From Bacteroidota bacterium (lineage in GTDB: Bacteria > Bacteroidota > Bacteroidia > Bacteroidales > Bacteroidaceae): a stretch of DNA of 49,802 nucleotides. Positions 1-8,073 of the stretch are shown here, in pieces (position 1 is the first letter of the stretch; each line of letters opens with the position of its first letter). The stretch is taken from contig JAEXAJ010000233.1 of NCBI GenBank assembly GCA_023458215.1, forward strand, positions 1 to 49,802, given 5' to 3'. Made by a program: the position numbers and the translations under genes. Under the pieces are notes generated by a model that worked only from the letters and a program-made list of their open reading frames with translations, did no database searches and was not told the origin of the DNA.

Positions 1-755
1 AAGTAGAAGCTGTAGTGCTGACACTGGATCGTGAAGAGCGTAAGATGTCACTCGGTATCAAGCAATTGAAATCAGATCCTTGGGAAACTATCGAAGAAAA
101 ATATCCTATCGGTTCTAAGCATGTAGCTAAAGTACGTAACTTCACTAACTTCGGTGTATTCGTAGAAATCGAAGAAGGTGTTGACGGCTTGATCCACATC
201 TCTGACTTGTCTTGGACTAAGAAGGTGAAACATCCTTCAGAATTCACTCAGATTGGTGCTGATATCGACGTACAAGTTTTGGAAATCGACAAAGAAAATC
301 GTCGCTTGAGCCTTGGTCACAAGCAACTTGAAGAAAATCCTTGGGATGTATTCGAAACTTTATTCACTGTAGGTTCAGTACACGAAGGTACTATCATCGA
401 AATGTTGGACAAGGGTGCAGTTGTTGCTCTGCCTTATGGCGTAGAAGGTTTCGCTACTCCGAAACACCTCGTTAAGGAAGACGGCTCACAAGCTCAGATG
501 GACGAGAAACTTGAATTCAAGGTAATCGAGTTCAACAAGGACGCTAAGCGTATCATCCTCTCTCACAGCCGCATTTTCGAAGATGTTGCTAAGGCAGAAG
601 AAAGAGCTGAGAAGAAAGCTGCTAACAAGAAGACTTCATCTGCTCCGAAAAGAGAAGAGTCTGCTTCTATCCAAAACCAAGCTGCATCTACTACATTAGG
701 TGACATCGACGCTTTGGCTGCTTTGAAAGAGCAAATGGAAGCTAACAAGAAGTAA
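1..755 (+). CDS. rpsA: 30S ribosomal protein S1, C-terminal part (5' end outside window)
   Basis: Ribosomal protein S1 binds mRNA on the small subunit. The reading frame is open from base 3, so the gene enters the window from the left and no start is present. The visible part has a complete S1 OB-fold repeat (GSKHVAKVRNFTNFGVFVEI, then GLIHISDLSW), preceded by the end of another repeat (LTLDREERKMSLG) and followed by a more divergent one (GSVHEGTIIEMLDKGAVVAL, then GVEGFATPKHL). The phrase 'RLSLGHKQLEENPWD' between repeats is typical of S1. A lysine/glutamate-rich low-complexity tail ends the protein at about the last 60 residues, as in Bacteroidetes S1. A strong hairpin terminator follows the stop. 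The assignment is secure; only the missing N-terminal repeats are unseen. Confidence 0.96.
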   Translation, partial: VEAVVLTLDREERKMSLGIKQLKSDPWETIEEKYPIGSKHVAKVRNFTNFGVFVEIEEGVDGLIHISDLSWTKKVKHPSEFTQIGADIDVQVLEIDKENRRLSLGHKQLEENPWDVFETLFTVGSVHEGTIIEMLDKGAVVALPYGVEGFATPKHLVKEDGSQAQMDEKLEFKVIEFNKDAKRIILSHSRIFEDVAKAEERAEKKAANKKTSSAPKREESASIQNQAASTTLGDIDALAALKEQMEANKK

Positions 756-781
756 TTTACTTCTTATAAAATAAATAGGGT

Positions 782-815
782 AAGGGTGCTTGTGCAAACA
801 AGTGCCCTTTCTTTA
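782..815 (+). terminator. Rho-independent terminator after rpsA
   Basis: A 12-bp stem, 782-793 with 798-809 (ten Watson-Crick pairs and two G-U wobbles), closes a GCAA tetraloop and is followed by a short T-rich stretch. It lies 26 bases after the rpsA stop codon. Confidence 0.85.
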
Positions 816-866
816 TATTAGCTAGGTAGAATAGGAAGGAATAAGGGATGTTTCCTTTTTTATGAT

Positions 867-874
867 TATCTTTG
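867..874 (+). promoter_or_regulatory. Candidate Bacteroides -7 element upstream of the lipoprotein gene
   Basis: TATCTTTG matches the primary-sigma -7 consensus TAnnTTTG of Bacteroides and lies 28 bases before the ATG at 903. A clear -33 TTTG at the usual 19-21 base distance is not evident. Confidence 0.55.
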
Positions 875-902
875 CAGAATGAATATATAAAAAATAGTTA
901 TT

Positions 903-1694
903 ATGGAAAACATTCTTAAAAACTCGGGTAAGGTAATCTTGTTTGCTTGTTTGTCAATAATATTGTTGACCGGATGCAACCAACAATCAAAACTAAAGTT
1001 GGGCATAGAAGCTGCTAACAAACAGTGTCCTATGAAAATGGGTACGGTAGGCGAGGTATCGAGTATTACTTATGATGGTACAGATGTGGTATATGTCTTG
1101 AATATGAATGAAGACTATGTTGATTTGGAATCTTTGGGTAAGAATCCGGACGCTTTGAAGGCTGCCGCGGCTGCTATGTTCAGAAATCCGGAAAAGAATA
1201 TAAAGGATATGCTCGAACTTGTTATAGAGACCGGTTCCGGTATCAAATTTACATATAAGGGACAAACATCAGGCGAAGAAGTGAGTTGCTATTTAGGAAC
1301 TGAAGATTTGCGGAACCTTATCAATCAGGATATGTCTAAAGCAGAAAGTGATCAGAAGAAACTGGAAGAATTGGTGAATGTAACCAATGTTTCATGCCCG
1401 ATGGTGGTAGATGAGGCTACTACCCTCGATAAGTTGACTATAGAACCCGACAGAGTGGTTTATCATTATACCATTGATGAAAAATCAGTAGATATGGTTG
1501 AAATGAAGGGTAATAAGGAAGAAATAAAGGAAAATATAAAATCATCTTTGGATGTATCAGAACCTGCTTTGAAAATGTTTTTGGAAGCTTGTGTAAAGGA
1601 TAATAAAGGATTAGGCTATCTGTATACGGGTGATACTTCCGGCGAAAACGTAGAAATAATTTTCAGTGTTGCTGAGATAAAAGCTCTTTATTGA
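903..1694 (+). CDS. Exported lipoprotein with duplicated domain, unknown function
   Basis: The protein has 263 residues and begins with a signal peptide ending in a lipobox (LLTGC at about residues 21-25), so it should be lipid-anchored in the envelope. It consists of two similar halves. Each starts with a Cys-Pro-Met motif (QCPMKMG, near residue 41, and SCPMVVD, near residue 165), continues through a predicted beta/alpha stretch, and ends with a Tyr-x-Gly-x-Thr-Ser-Gly-Glu motif (YKGQTSGEEV and YTGDTSGENV). I do not recognise a characterised family. The start is the only ATG before the signal peptide and follows a -7 element. Its stop lies 29 bases before the preferred rnz start, so the two genes are probably cotranscribed. 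Confidence 0.85.
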   Translation: MENILKNSGKVILFACLSIILLTGCNQQSKLKLGIEAANKQCPMKMGTVGEVSSITYDGTDVVYVLNMNEDYVDLESLGKNPDALKAAAAAMFRNPEKNIKDMLELVIETGSGIKFTYKGQTSGEEVSCYLGTEDLRNLINQDMSKAESDQKKLEELVNVTNVSCPMVVDEATTLDKLTIEPDRVVYHYTIDEKSVDMVEMKGNKEEIKENIKSSLDVSEPALKMFLEACVKDNKGLGYLYTGDTSGENVEIIFSVAEIKALY

Positions 1695-1723
1695 GCATAA
1701 GAATTGTTCCGAATATATCGGTA

Positions 1724-2638
1724 ATGGAAAAATTTGAATTACATATCCTCGGTTGTGGCTCGGCTTTGCCTACAACACGGCATTTCCCTACATCACAGAT
1801 CGTAAATGTACGCGACAAGCTGTTTATGATTGACTGCGGCGAAGGGGCGCAATTGCAGTTCCGCAAATCGCGGCTCAAGTTCTCAAGGCTGAACCACATC
1901 TTTATTTCACACCTGCATGGTGACCATTGTTTTGGGCTGCTGGGCTTGATATCTACGCTGAATCTTTTAGGGCGTACGGCTGAGTTGCATATTCATTCGC
2001 CTAAGGGATTGGAAGCTCTGTTTGCTCCGATGCTTGGTTACTTCAATCATCAGATGACATACAAACTTCTTTTCCATGAGTTTGAAACGAAGGATCCAAT
2101 AGTAATTTATGAAGACCGCTCTATGACGGTGACTACCATTCCTTTGCGTCACCGAATGCCATGCTGTGGTTTCTTATTTGCCGAGAAAGCACGACCTAAT
2201 CATATCATAAGAGAGATGATAGACTTCTATCAAGTGCCGGTGTACGAATTGAATCGTATCAAGAATGGTGCAGATTATATTAATCCGGAAGGAGAAGTTA
2301 TAGCCAATGCTCTTCTGACACGCTCCGCTGATCCTCCACGTAAGTATGCTTATTGTTCCGATACCATTTTTCTGCCTTCTATCGTAGAACAGATTAAAGG
2401 TGTTGATTTATTATTCCACGAAGCTACATTTGCTGATGAAGATGCACCTCGTGCTAAGGAGACCTATCATACTACAGCTGCACAAGCTGCTCGGATAGCA
2501 CTTGATGCCGAAGTAAAGAAACTATTAATAGGTCATTTCTCCGCCCGTTACGAAGACGAGACAGTTTTGTTACAGGAAGCTTCCGCACTATTTCCCAATA
2601 CGCAACTTGCTAAAGAAACGCTTTGCGTGTCGATATAA
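1724..2638 (+). CDS. rnz: Ribonuclease Z
   Basis: RNase Z is the zinc endonuclease of the metallo-beta-lactamase superfamily that trims tRNA 3' ends. Diagnostic features are the N-terminal LGCGSALPT strand-loop, the His-x-His-x-Asp-His zinc motif (H63-L-H65-G-D67-H68 from the chosen start), the RHRMPCCGF region, the late 'YCSDT' aspartate, the 'FHEATF' segment and a final IGHFSARY histidine motif. From the ATG at 1724 the protein has 304 residues, the normal length. The frame is open further upstream to 1691, but that extension would need a TTG start and overlaps the lipoprotein gene, so I prefer 1724. Confidence in the function is high. Confidence 0.94.
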   Translation: MEKFELHILGCGSALPTTRHFPTSQIVNVRDKLFMIDCGEGAQLQFRKSRLKFSRLNHIFISHLHGDHCFGLLGLISTLNLLGRTAELHIHSPKGLEALFAPMLGYFNHQMTYKLLFHEFETKDPIVIYEDRSMTVTTIPLRHRMPCCGFLFAEKARPNHIIREMIDFYQVPVYELNRIKNGADYINPEGEVIANALLTRSADPPRKYAYCSDTIFLPSIVEQIKGVDLLFHEATFADEDAPRAKETYHTTAAQAARIALDAEVKKLLIGHFSARYEDETVLLQEASALFPNTQLAKETLCVSI

Positions 2639-2651
2639 ATTAAACTTTTAT

Positions 2652-2659
2652 TATCTTTG
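2652..2659 (+). promoter_or_regulatory. Candidate -7 element upstream of the ECF sigma operon
   Basis: TATCTTTG matches TAnnTTTG and lies 33 bases before the ATG at 2693. It suggests that the sigma/membrane protein/Spy-like genes begin a new transcript after rnz. Confidence 0.6.
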
Positions 2660-2692
2660 CTCGTCTAAATACCAAAATGCGAATAGAAAACT

Positions 2693-3247
2693 ATGAACCC
2701 TTCCTATAATGAACGCGAAGTACTAGCCCTCTTGCAGGACGAGAGTACGCAGAAGCGGGGATTTGAGATGATTGTCGCTCGATATAGCGAACAGCTATAT
2801 TGGCAAATTCGCCGTATGGTACTTTCTCATGAAGACGCTAACGATTTGCTTCAGAACACCTTCGTTAAAGCATGGACAAACATTGATTATTTCCGGGCGG
2901 AAGCGAAACTATCTACTTGGCTTTACCGCATTGCCTTGAATGAGTGCCTGACTTTCTTGAATAAACAACGTGCCACGTCCACAGTATCGTTGGACGATCC
3001 TGAAGCAGATGCGCTTCAAAAACTGGAGAGTGACCCTTACTTTTCGGGAGACCAAGCACAAAAGTCCTTGCAGAAAGCTCTGCTTACCCTGCCCGAAAAA
3101 CAACGGATGGTATTCAACCTGAAGTACTATCAGGAAATGAAGTACGAAGAGATGTCCGACATCTTCGGCACTTCTGTAGGCGCTTTGAAGGCCTCTTACC
3201 ATCATGCCGTGAAAAAAATAGAGAAGTTTTTAGGTGAAGAGTATTAA
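2693..3247 (+). CDS. RNA polymerase ECF-type sigma factor
   Basis: This 184-residue protein has the two sigma domains of ECF factors. Region 2 lies at about residues 25-90 and includes 'EDANDLLQNTFVKAWTNIDYFRAEAKLSTWLYRIALN', the -10 recognition segment. Region 4 lies at about residues 125-180 and includes 'LPEKQRMVFNLKYYQEMKYEEMSDIFGTSVGALKASYHHAVKKIEKFL', a helix-turn-helix that reads the -35 element. It heads an operon with a short single-span membrane protein (48 bases downstream) and an exported Spy/CpxP-like protein, a layout seen for envelope-responsive sigma factors in Bacteroidetes. The family is certain; the regulon is unknown. Confidence 0.93.
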   Translation: MNPSYNEREVLALLQDESTQKRGFEMIVARYSEQLYWQIRRMVLSHEDANDLLQNTFVKAWTNIDYFRAEAKLSTWLYRIALNECLTFLNKQRATSTVSLDDPEADALQKLESDPYFSGDQAQKSLQKALLTLPEKQRMVFNLKYYQEMKYEEMSDIFGTSVGALKASYHHAVKKIEKFLGEEY

Positions 3248-3294
3248 ACCTTTGCCCTGAAACGATGTCTAATTAAACAGAGAGGAGAAAGCTT

Positions 3295-3663
3295 ATGAAA
3301 GAAGAAGATAAATTGCAGAAAATGATAGGAACGGAGAATCCTTTCCGCGTTCCCGAAGGTTACTTTGAGAATCTTACTTCAGAGGTGATGAACCGGCTTC
3401 CGGAAAAAGAGAAATCTGTAGTTGCACCGCATAAAGAGCCTACCATGTGGGAACGGGTGAGGCCGTGGTTGTATATGACCGCTATGTTCATCGGTGCGGC
3501 ATTGATTATCAGGGTAGCTTCTACCGACCATACGCCGGCGGCAGACCGTGTAGCTGCTGAAGAATCGGAGACTGAGATGGAATATATCAACATGGCTGTG
3601 GATAACTCCATGCTGGATGATTATTCATTATATGTATACCTTGCAGACTCTAGTGCTGAATGA
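3295..3663 (+). CDS. Small single-span membrane protein, putative anti-sigma factor
   Basis: The 122-residue protein has a soluble N-terminal segment (about residues 1-55, with 'NPFRVPEGYFENLTSEVMNRL', a motif common in short Bacteroidetes proteins encoded next to ECF sigma genes), one transmembrane helix ('WLYMTAMFIGAALIIRVA', about residues 58-75) and an acidic C-terminal tail. The position directly after the sigma gene and the cytoplasm-helix-periplasm layout suggest it tethers or inhibits the sigma factor, but no zinc-binding anti-sigma motif is visible. The function is inferred from context. Confidence 0.75.
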   Translation: MKEEDKLQKMIGTENPFRVPEGYFENLTSEVMNRLPEKEKSVVAPHKEPTMWERVRPWLYMTAMFIGAALIIRVASTDHTPAADRVAAEESETEMEYINMAVDNSMLDDYSLYVYLADSSAE

Positions 3664-3691
3664 GGTAAGAACTACTTAAACTGATTGAAAA

Positions 3692-4162
3692 ATGAAAAAG
3701 CTTATAGTATTATTTGTAATGATGTGTGGCATAATGCCTTTGCTTTGGGCTAGTCATGGGGCAGACCAGCATTTGTCTCCCGAAGAGTTTCGGGCCAAGC
3801 AAAGAGCTTTTATCACAGAGAAGGCAGAATTGACCAAAGAAGAAGCCGCTAAGTTTTTCCCTATTTACTTTGAATTGCAAGATCGCAAAAAACAGTTGAA
3901 TGACGAAGTATGGCAGTTGATACGCAAGGGAAAAGATGAAAATCTTACAGATGCTCAGTATGGCGAGATAATGGAAGGTATTTATGATGCCCGCATTGCG
4001 TCCGACCGTCTGGACAAGACTTATTTTGATAAATACAAGAAGATATTGTCTTGCAAGAAGATTTATTTGGTGCAAAAAGCTGAGATGCGTTTCCATCGTG
4101 AGTTATTGAAGGGGATGAAACAACAACCTTCCAAGCACAACGGTGGAAAAAAGTCAAAGTGA
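3692..4162 (+). CDS. Exported Spy/CpxP-like helical protein
   Basis: The 156-residue protein has an N-terminal signal peptide (cleavage likely after 'LLWAS') and a mature part that is almost entirely helical and charged. A stretch 'LTKEEAAKFFPIYFELQDRKKQLNDEV' resembles the LTxxQ-type helices of Spy/CpxP periplasmic chaperones; a second weak copy is 'NLTDAQYGEIMEGIYDAR'. The C terminus is lysine-rich. It is the third gene of the sigma operon, 28 bases after the membrane protein gene, which fits an envelope-stress sensor or chaperone. The similarity is structural rather than close, so the role is tentative. Confidence 0.75.
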   Translation: MKKLIVLFVMMCGIMPLLWASHGADQHLSPEEFRAKQRAFITEKAELTKEEAAKFFPIYFELQDRKKQLNDEVWQLIRKGKDENLTDAQYGEIMEGIYDARIASDRLDKTYFDKYKKILSCKKIYLVQKAEMRFHRELLKGMKQQPSKHNGGKKSK

Positions 4163-4198
4163 TAATGGTGGATTAATTGGTGTTTAATAGAGCTAGAT

Positions 4199-4900
4199 AT
4201 GCATATCAGGTTATTTTTCCTTTGTACGTTATTCATCGGATGGGGACAACATTTGGGTGCACAGGAGAAGAGTCTTGATGAACGTTTCGGCGAATTTTTG
4301 CACGCTAATGTCTATGTCAATAGTCACAAGATCTTGTTGCCATGCAAATTCGCCGATTTGGAGCATGCCGGTTGGAGCCCTGTTATAGATAGTTTGAGTA
4401 ATGGGCTTGCTCCCTTCCAGCCTACGAGTAAAAGAGCTATACGTTTGGTTAATAAAGACGATCAATATCTTTCGGTACGTTTCTATAATCCCTATCCGCA
4501 GTCCCTACCAATCAAGGATTGTTATATCTTTGATGTTAACACTTACGATGACTTCCAATATGGTCTTGATCCTGAAGACTATCACCATGCACCCGACTTT
4601 GAGGTCTGCGGGCTTAAGAGCAAGAATGCTACTCCTCAGGATTTAATGGAAACCTTGGGAGAATTTCTTGCTCATAGGCAGTTTAAGTCCTATCAGATGT
4701 CGGATATTGGCTTTAAGTATGAAATGGAGTATCCTTTCTACGATGAAGGTGCCGAAGATGACGAGCCTCATAACTCACTGTATTTGGGTATTTCGAAAAT
4801 TGACGATTACTATCCCGGCAAACTTATTATAATGCACTATATATGTTTGGGAGATTTGTTGCAAGAAGGGAAATACCTTGTTCCTTACAGAGTGGAATGA
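4199..4900 (+). CDS. Exported hypothetical protein
   Basis: The 233-residue protein starts with a signal peptide (MHIRLFFLCTLFIGWGQHLGAQ). The mature part is acidic and aromatic-rich with 'DPEDYHHAPDFEVCGLKSKNATPQDLMETLGEF' in the middle; no catalytic motif or known domain is recognised. It follows the Spy-like gene by 36 bases and may be the last gene of that operon. It converges on mazG, whose stop codon is only 8 bases away on the other strand, with no separate terminator hairpin. Confidence 0.72.
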   Translation: MHIRLFFLCTLFIGWGQHLGAQEKSLDERFGEFLHANVYVNSHKILLPCKFADLEHAGWSPVIDSLSNGLAPFQPTSKRAIRLVNKDDQYLSVRFYNPYPQSLPIKDCYIFDVNTYDDFQYGLDPEDYHHAPDFEVCGLKSKNATPQDLMETLGEFLAHRQFKSYQMSDIGFKYEMEYPFYDEGAEDDEPHNSLYLGISKIDDYYPGKLIIMHYICLGDLLQEGKYLVPYRVE

Positions 4901-4908
4901 GAGAATGC

Positions 4909-5703
4909 CTATTCCTTTTTCTGTTCCAGTTTCTTAGCTTCATTCCATAGTTTGTCCATCTCTTCCAGTGTCATGTCGTGCAGGCTTTTGCCTTCCTTGA
5001 TGCTGTGCGCTTCCACATAGTTGAAACGGCGGATGAATTTCTGGTTGGTGAGTTCCAATGCATTATCCGGATTAATTTTATAGAGGCGGGCGGCATTGAT
5101 GAGGCTGAACATGACATCGCCGAATTCCGCTTCTGCTTTTTCTTTATCCATGTGGGCTACTTCTGCCTGAAACTCTTCGATTTCCTCTTTCACCTTATCC
5201 CATACTTGCTCGCGTTCATCCCAGTCGAAACCTACATTACGAGCTTTATCCTGAATGCGATAGGCTTTGATAAGTGAGGGGAGGGCGGCTGGCACGCCAC
5301 TGAGTACGGTTTTATTGCCATCTTTCTCTTTCAGTTTCAGTTGCTCCCAGTTTTCGAGAACCTGCCCTACGTTTTCTGCTTTTTCACTGCCGAATACGTG
5401 GGGATGGCGGAAGATGAGCTTCTCGCAGAGGCGGTCGCAGACATCTTTCATGTCGAAATCTCCCGTCTCACTCCCTATCTTGGCGTAGAAGGCCACGTGT
5501 AGCAGTACGTCGCCCAATTCTTTGCAGATGTCGTTCTTGTCATCGCGCATCAGGGCGTCGCAAAGTTCGTAAGTTTCTTCAATGGTGTTGGGGCGCAAGC
5601 TGTCGTTAGTCTGCTTGCGATCCCAGGGACATTTCTCACGAAGTTCGTCGAGGATGTCAAGGAAGCGTCCGAAGGCTTCCATCTGTTCTTTTCTTGTATG
5701 CAT
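4909..5703 (-). CDS. mazG: Nucleoside triphosphate pyrophosphohydrolase MazG
   Basis: MazG hydrolyses (d)NTPs to monophosphates and pyrophosphate. The protein contains two MazG domains. The N-terminal one has 'LREKCPWDRKQTNDSLRPNTIEETYELCDAL' and 'DICKELGDVLLHVAFYA'; these carry the EExxE and ExxD magnesium ligands. The C-terminal one has 'KVKEEIEEFQAEV' and 'EAEFGDVMFSLINAARLY'. The frame is open upstream to 5838, but that extension overlaps the neighbouring lipoprotein gene. The ATG at 5703 gives 264 residues, the family's usual length, and starts 13 bases after the stop of the upstream gene. High confidence. Confidence 0.93.
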   Translation of the reverse strand: MHTRKEQMEAFGRFLDILDELREKCPWDRKQTNDSLRPNTIEETYELCDALMRDDKNDICKELGDVLLHVAFYAKIGSETGDFDMKDVCDRLCEKLIFRHPHVFGSEKAENVGQVLENWEQLKLKEKDGNKTVLSGVPAALPSLIKAYRIQDKARNVGFDWDEREQVWDKVKEEIEEFQAEVAHMDKEKAEAEFGDVMFSLINAARLYKINPDNALELTNQKFIRRFNYVEAHSIKEGKSLHDMTLEEMDKLWNEAKKLEQKKE

Positions 5704-5716
5704 TTTTATTGAAAGG

Positions 5717-6154
5717 TCAATTATTGTCTTCGTTGTTTTGATATCGGACGTCAAATCTTCCTTCCGAAATCTCTCCACCGGAGAATGTACCACTGATAAT
5801 TTTGCCATCCATGCGGGTGATGCGTGCTTCTCCACCATCTATCGTACCGCCGTCGAAGGTTGTATTGATATAACTACAGGTAGCTCCCTGAGTAGGGTTA
5901 ACGAGAGTGAAGTTCAGTGTGGTGAACAAACCTACTTGACTCTCAATTCTTATATAGTTGTTTCCATCTTCCTTATAAGTAGATATCTCGGGATTTCCGA
6001 ATCTACCACTGGCATATATCCAGCCATCTATCAGGCAACCTAAAGTATTTTCTCCTGTGGTAGTGATCGGTGGCATTATTGTTGGGTCATAAGACTTGTC
6101 TTCTTCACAAGCGCAGCAAAGCAACAGTATATATAGGAATAATATCTTTTTCAT
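5717..6154 (-). CDS. Small lipoprotein, DUF6252-like
   Basis: The 145-residue protein has a short signal peptide with a lipobox (LLLCCAC followed by acidic EED, an arrangement often seen in Bacteroidetes surface lipoproteins). The mature part has a Gly-Cys-Leu-Ile-Asp-Gly-Trp motif (GCLIDGWIYAS) and beta-strands with 'RITRMDGKIISGTFSGG', resembling the DUF6252 group of Bacteroidetes lipoproteins. It lies between a beta-barrel protein gene and mazG, all leftward with short gaps, so it may be cotranscribed with both. No function can be assigned. Confidence 0.78.
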   Translation of the reverse strand: MKKILFLYILLLCCACEEDKSYDPTIMPPITTTGENTLGCLIDGWIYASGRFGNPEISTYKEDGNNYIRIESQVGLFTTLNFTLVNPTQGATCSYINTTFDGGTIDGGEARITRMDGKIISGTFSGGEISEGRFDVRYQNNEDNN

Positions 6155-6167
6155 ATCGTTAGTTTAA

Positions 6168-6833
6168 TTAAAAGTGAAAGTTCAAACCAAATAGCACTGA
6201 TAACTGACCGTAATAGCCGTAGCCGGTCTTAGGATTGACAACCTCCCAGGTAGTGTCGTGATAATTAACATCATAGGAGTCTGAACTTGAAAATACCCAG
6301 TTCACTTGTGCTGAGACTCCCAATTGTCTTGTCAGAAAGTATTCTCCTGAGAGTGAAAGATTGCAGGCAATCCGATTCATGGAAACATCACGGGCTTTAT
6401 CGTATACAGTACTTTTGTTTTGATAGAACTGATACCCCAAGCCTGTGGCAGCTTGTATCTGAAAGCGATTCTGAATAAAGAATACTCCGAATTGTGGTGC
6501 CAGATAGTGCATTTGCATTTTATCTGCTCCCGTGTCATGTGTATTTTTGTAAGTGCTTCCTTCGTAGAGGAAACCCGGTGCAATTCGGATGCCTTTATTG
6601 AAAGGTCCTTTGCCTACATACCAATAAGCAGCATCCCAGGATATACCTTTACGTAAGTCGCTACTATAGGCATCTGCGGTATTAGTTATTCCCATCAAAT
6701 GACCTACTTGCCAAGACGGACCCACGTGTACCGTTAACATCGATTTCCCGGTACTCTCGTTTTGTGCATGCAGGGCAGAGGAGATTAGTACGGCTCCCAC
6801 AATGCTAAGTAATGATTTGAGATAAGTCTTCAT
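6168..6833 (-). CDS. Outer-membrane beta-barrel protein
   Basis: From the ATG at 6833 the protein has 221 residues: a signal peptide (MKTYLKSLLSIVGAVLISSALHAQ) and alternating hydrophobic beta-strands ending in 'YGQLSVLFGLNFHF'. The terminal aromatic is the usual C-terminal signature of outer-membrane barrels. Motifs such as 'LTVHVGPSWQVGHLMG' and 'GIRIAPGFLYEGSTYKN' fit an OmpW/porin-type small barrel with unknown cargo. The frame continues upstream to 6866 but the added 11 residues precede the signal peptide and are unlikely. It is followed by the lipoprotein gene after 13 bases. Confidence 0.8.
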   Translation of the reverse strand: MKTYLKSLLSIVGAVLISSALHAQNESTGKSMLTVHVGPSWQVGHLMGITNTADAYSSDLRKGISWDAAYWYVGKGPFNKGIRIAPGFLYEGSTYKNTHDTGADKMQMHYLAPQFGVFFIQNRFQIQAATGLGYQFYQNKSTVYDKARDVSMNRIACNLSLSGEYFLTRQLGVSAQVNWVFSSSDSYDVNYHDTTWEVVNPKTGYGYYGQLSVLFGLNFHF

Positions 6834-6902
6834 AGTGTTTCTTTTTATTTGTTTTTGCGGATGCAAAGAAACGTAAAATACTGAATGTTAGCAACGTTTT
6901 TC

Positions 6903-7952
6903 CTAAGAATGTTTATATTGTTCGTAAGAAATCAGCAATCCTACTACTTCCGAATAATTCTTTCGTCCGCTTTGTATTTTGTTTCCTTTCAGGTACAAAT
7001 CATAAATCCAGTCCTGGATATCTCCAACGAGGGGGCTATACTTTGCCATCCAATATTCTTGATTAGCTTTTACCAGTTCGATGATTTCAGGGCGTATCCG
7101 GTTGAAGAGTTGAGTATAATCTTCTTCGCTCATGAGTCGGCGGGCATTGGCTAGTACATGTGATAATACCGAGAGGTATCCGCTAAAGCGAATACCGCGA
7201 ACATACGAACGGGTGCAAACCTGATAGGCGTAGAAGTTAGCTTCCGCTTCGCTCGTAATACCTAAAAGATGTGCAAGCTCATGGGCGTAAGTAGCAGGAT
7301 ATTGCGGAGGCAGTAGATCTCCGTTCAAGGTAAATTCGCAGAAGAAAGGTCCCATACTGCCGGTTACACCCACCATTGAAATGAGCGGGGTGAAAAGCAT
7401 GGTCTTTACACGTGGCGACTGATGGGGTGGGCGATGTATACCCAATGATGTACTTATCAAGTCATAGCCTTTTACACTCTCGCTGCGGACCAGCGGCTCG
7501 TTGATGGAAGCTACTTTGGTGTAAGAGGCATTCAGGCTATCTATATAGCTATCTACAAACTTCTCGAAGTTATCAGGTGTATAGGCAGTGTAAGCAATTC
7601 CCGTTCTTCCGTAGAAATCCTTTTGAGAATAATTCAGTCCCCATGCCAGATAGAACCATACATATACCCACAATAGATATTCTACATCGTTCAGTAAAAT
7701 ATGCCTCCATTTCTTTTTCTTGAAACAGCGGGCGTAAATGGGGTAAACAATGACTCCCACAATACTAAGGAAGATAAACAAATCTCCTATGGCAAAAGGA
7801 ATGAGCCTCGAAAAAGAAGTCAGGCAGTAAGAAATAACGGGATATACGGACTGCGCATAAACTTCTCCCCAGCCGGGAATAAGTTGCGTAGCCCACGTAA
7901 TCAACAGTAGTACGCCTAAGGTGGTATATCTGATTTTCAGCTTACTGCTCAT
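6903..7952 (-). CDS. DUF3810-type membrane protein with HExxH motif
   Basis: The 349-residue protein has three hydrophobic segments in the first ~110 residues ('YTTLGVLLLITWATQLIPG', 'FAIGDLFIFLSIVGVIVYPI', 'EYLLWVYVWFYLAWGLNYSQ') and a soluble C-terminal domain. That domain has H224-E-L-A-H228, a zinc-metalloprotease type HExxH, followed by 'LGITSEAEANFYAYQVC', where the Glu residues could supply the third ligand. This architecture corresponds to DUF3810. Protease activity is inferred from the motif only. The ATG at 7952 is preferred because the candidate -7 element on this strand (7973-7980) would leave the longer 7985 start upstream of transcription. Confidence 0.85.
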   Translation of the reverse strand: MSSKLKIRYTTLGVLLLITWATQLIPGWGEVYAQSVYPVISYCLTSFSRLIPFAIGDLFIFLSIVGVIVYPIYARCFKKKKWRHILLNDVEYLLWVYVWFYLAWGLNYSQKDFYGRTGIAYTAYTPDNFEKFVDSYIDSLNASYTKVASINEPLVRSESVKGYDLISTSLGIHRPPHQSPRVKTMLFTPLISMVGVTGSMGPFFCEFTLNGDLLPPQYPATYAHELAHLLGITSEAEANFYAYQVCTRSYVRGIRFSGYLSVLSHVLANARRLMSEEDYTQLFNRIRPEIIELVKANQEYWMAKYSPLVGDIQDWIYDLYLKGNKIQSGRKNYSEVVGLLISYEQYKHS

Positions 7953-7972
7953 TTTGATTTTTTTTGTAAAGA

Positions 7973-7980
7973 CAAAAATA
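7973..7980 (-). promoter_or_regulatory. Candidate -7 element for the DUF3810 gene
   Basis: On the bottom strand the sequence is TATTTTTG, matching TAnnTTTG, 20 bases upstream of the ATG at 7952. It helps decide the start codon of that gene. Confidence 0.5.
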
Positions 7981-8014
7981 TGCATTTAATAAATGTCACG
8001 TAAAGAAATAGCCC

Positions 8015-8022
8015 TATATTTG
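8015..8022 (+). promoter_or_regulatory. Candidate -7 element for the Cys-rich membrane protein gene
   Basis: TATATTTG matches TAnnTTTG and lies 51 bases upstream of the ATG at 8074, in the divergent intergenic region. Confidence 0.5.
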
Positions 8023-8073
8023 CAAAAAATCTGTTAATAATAAACTTTATACACAACATAAAGCACTCAAATT

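Noticed and set aside
1691..1723. Longer rnz start overlapping the lipoprotein gene
   Set aside because: Would need a TTG start and adds residues not found in RNase Z; the ATG at 1724 gives the usual length.
5704..5838. Longer mazG start
   Set aside because: The extension overlaps the end of the lipoprotein gene and has no MazG similarity.
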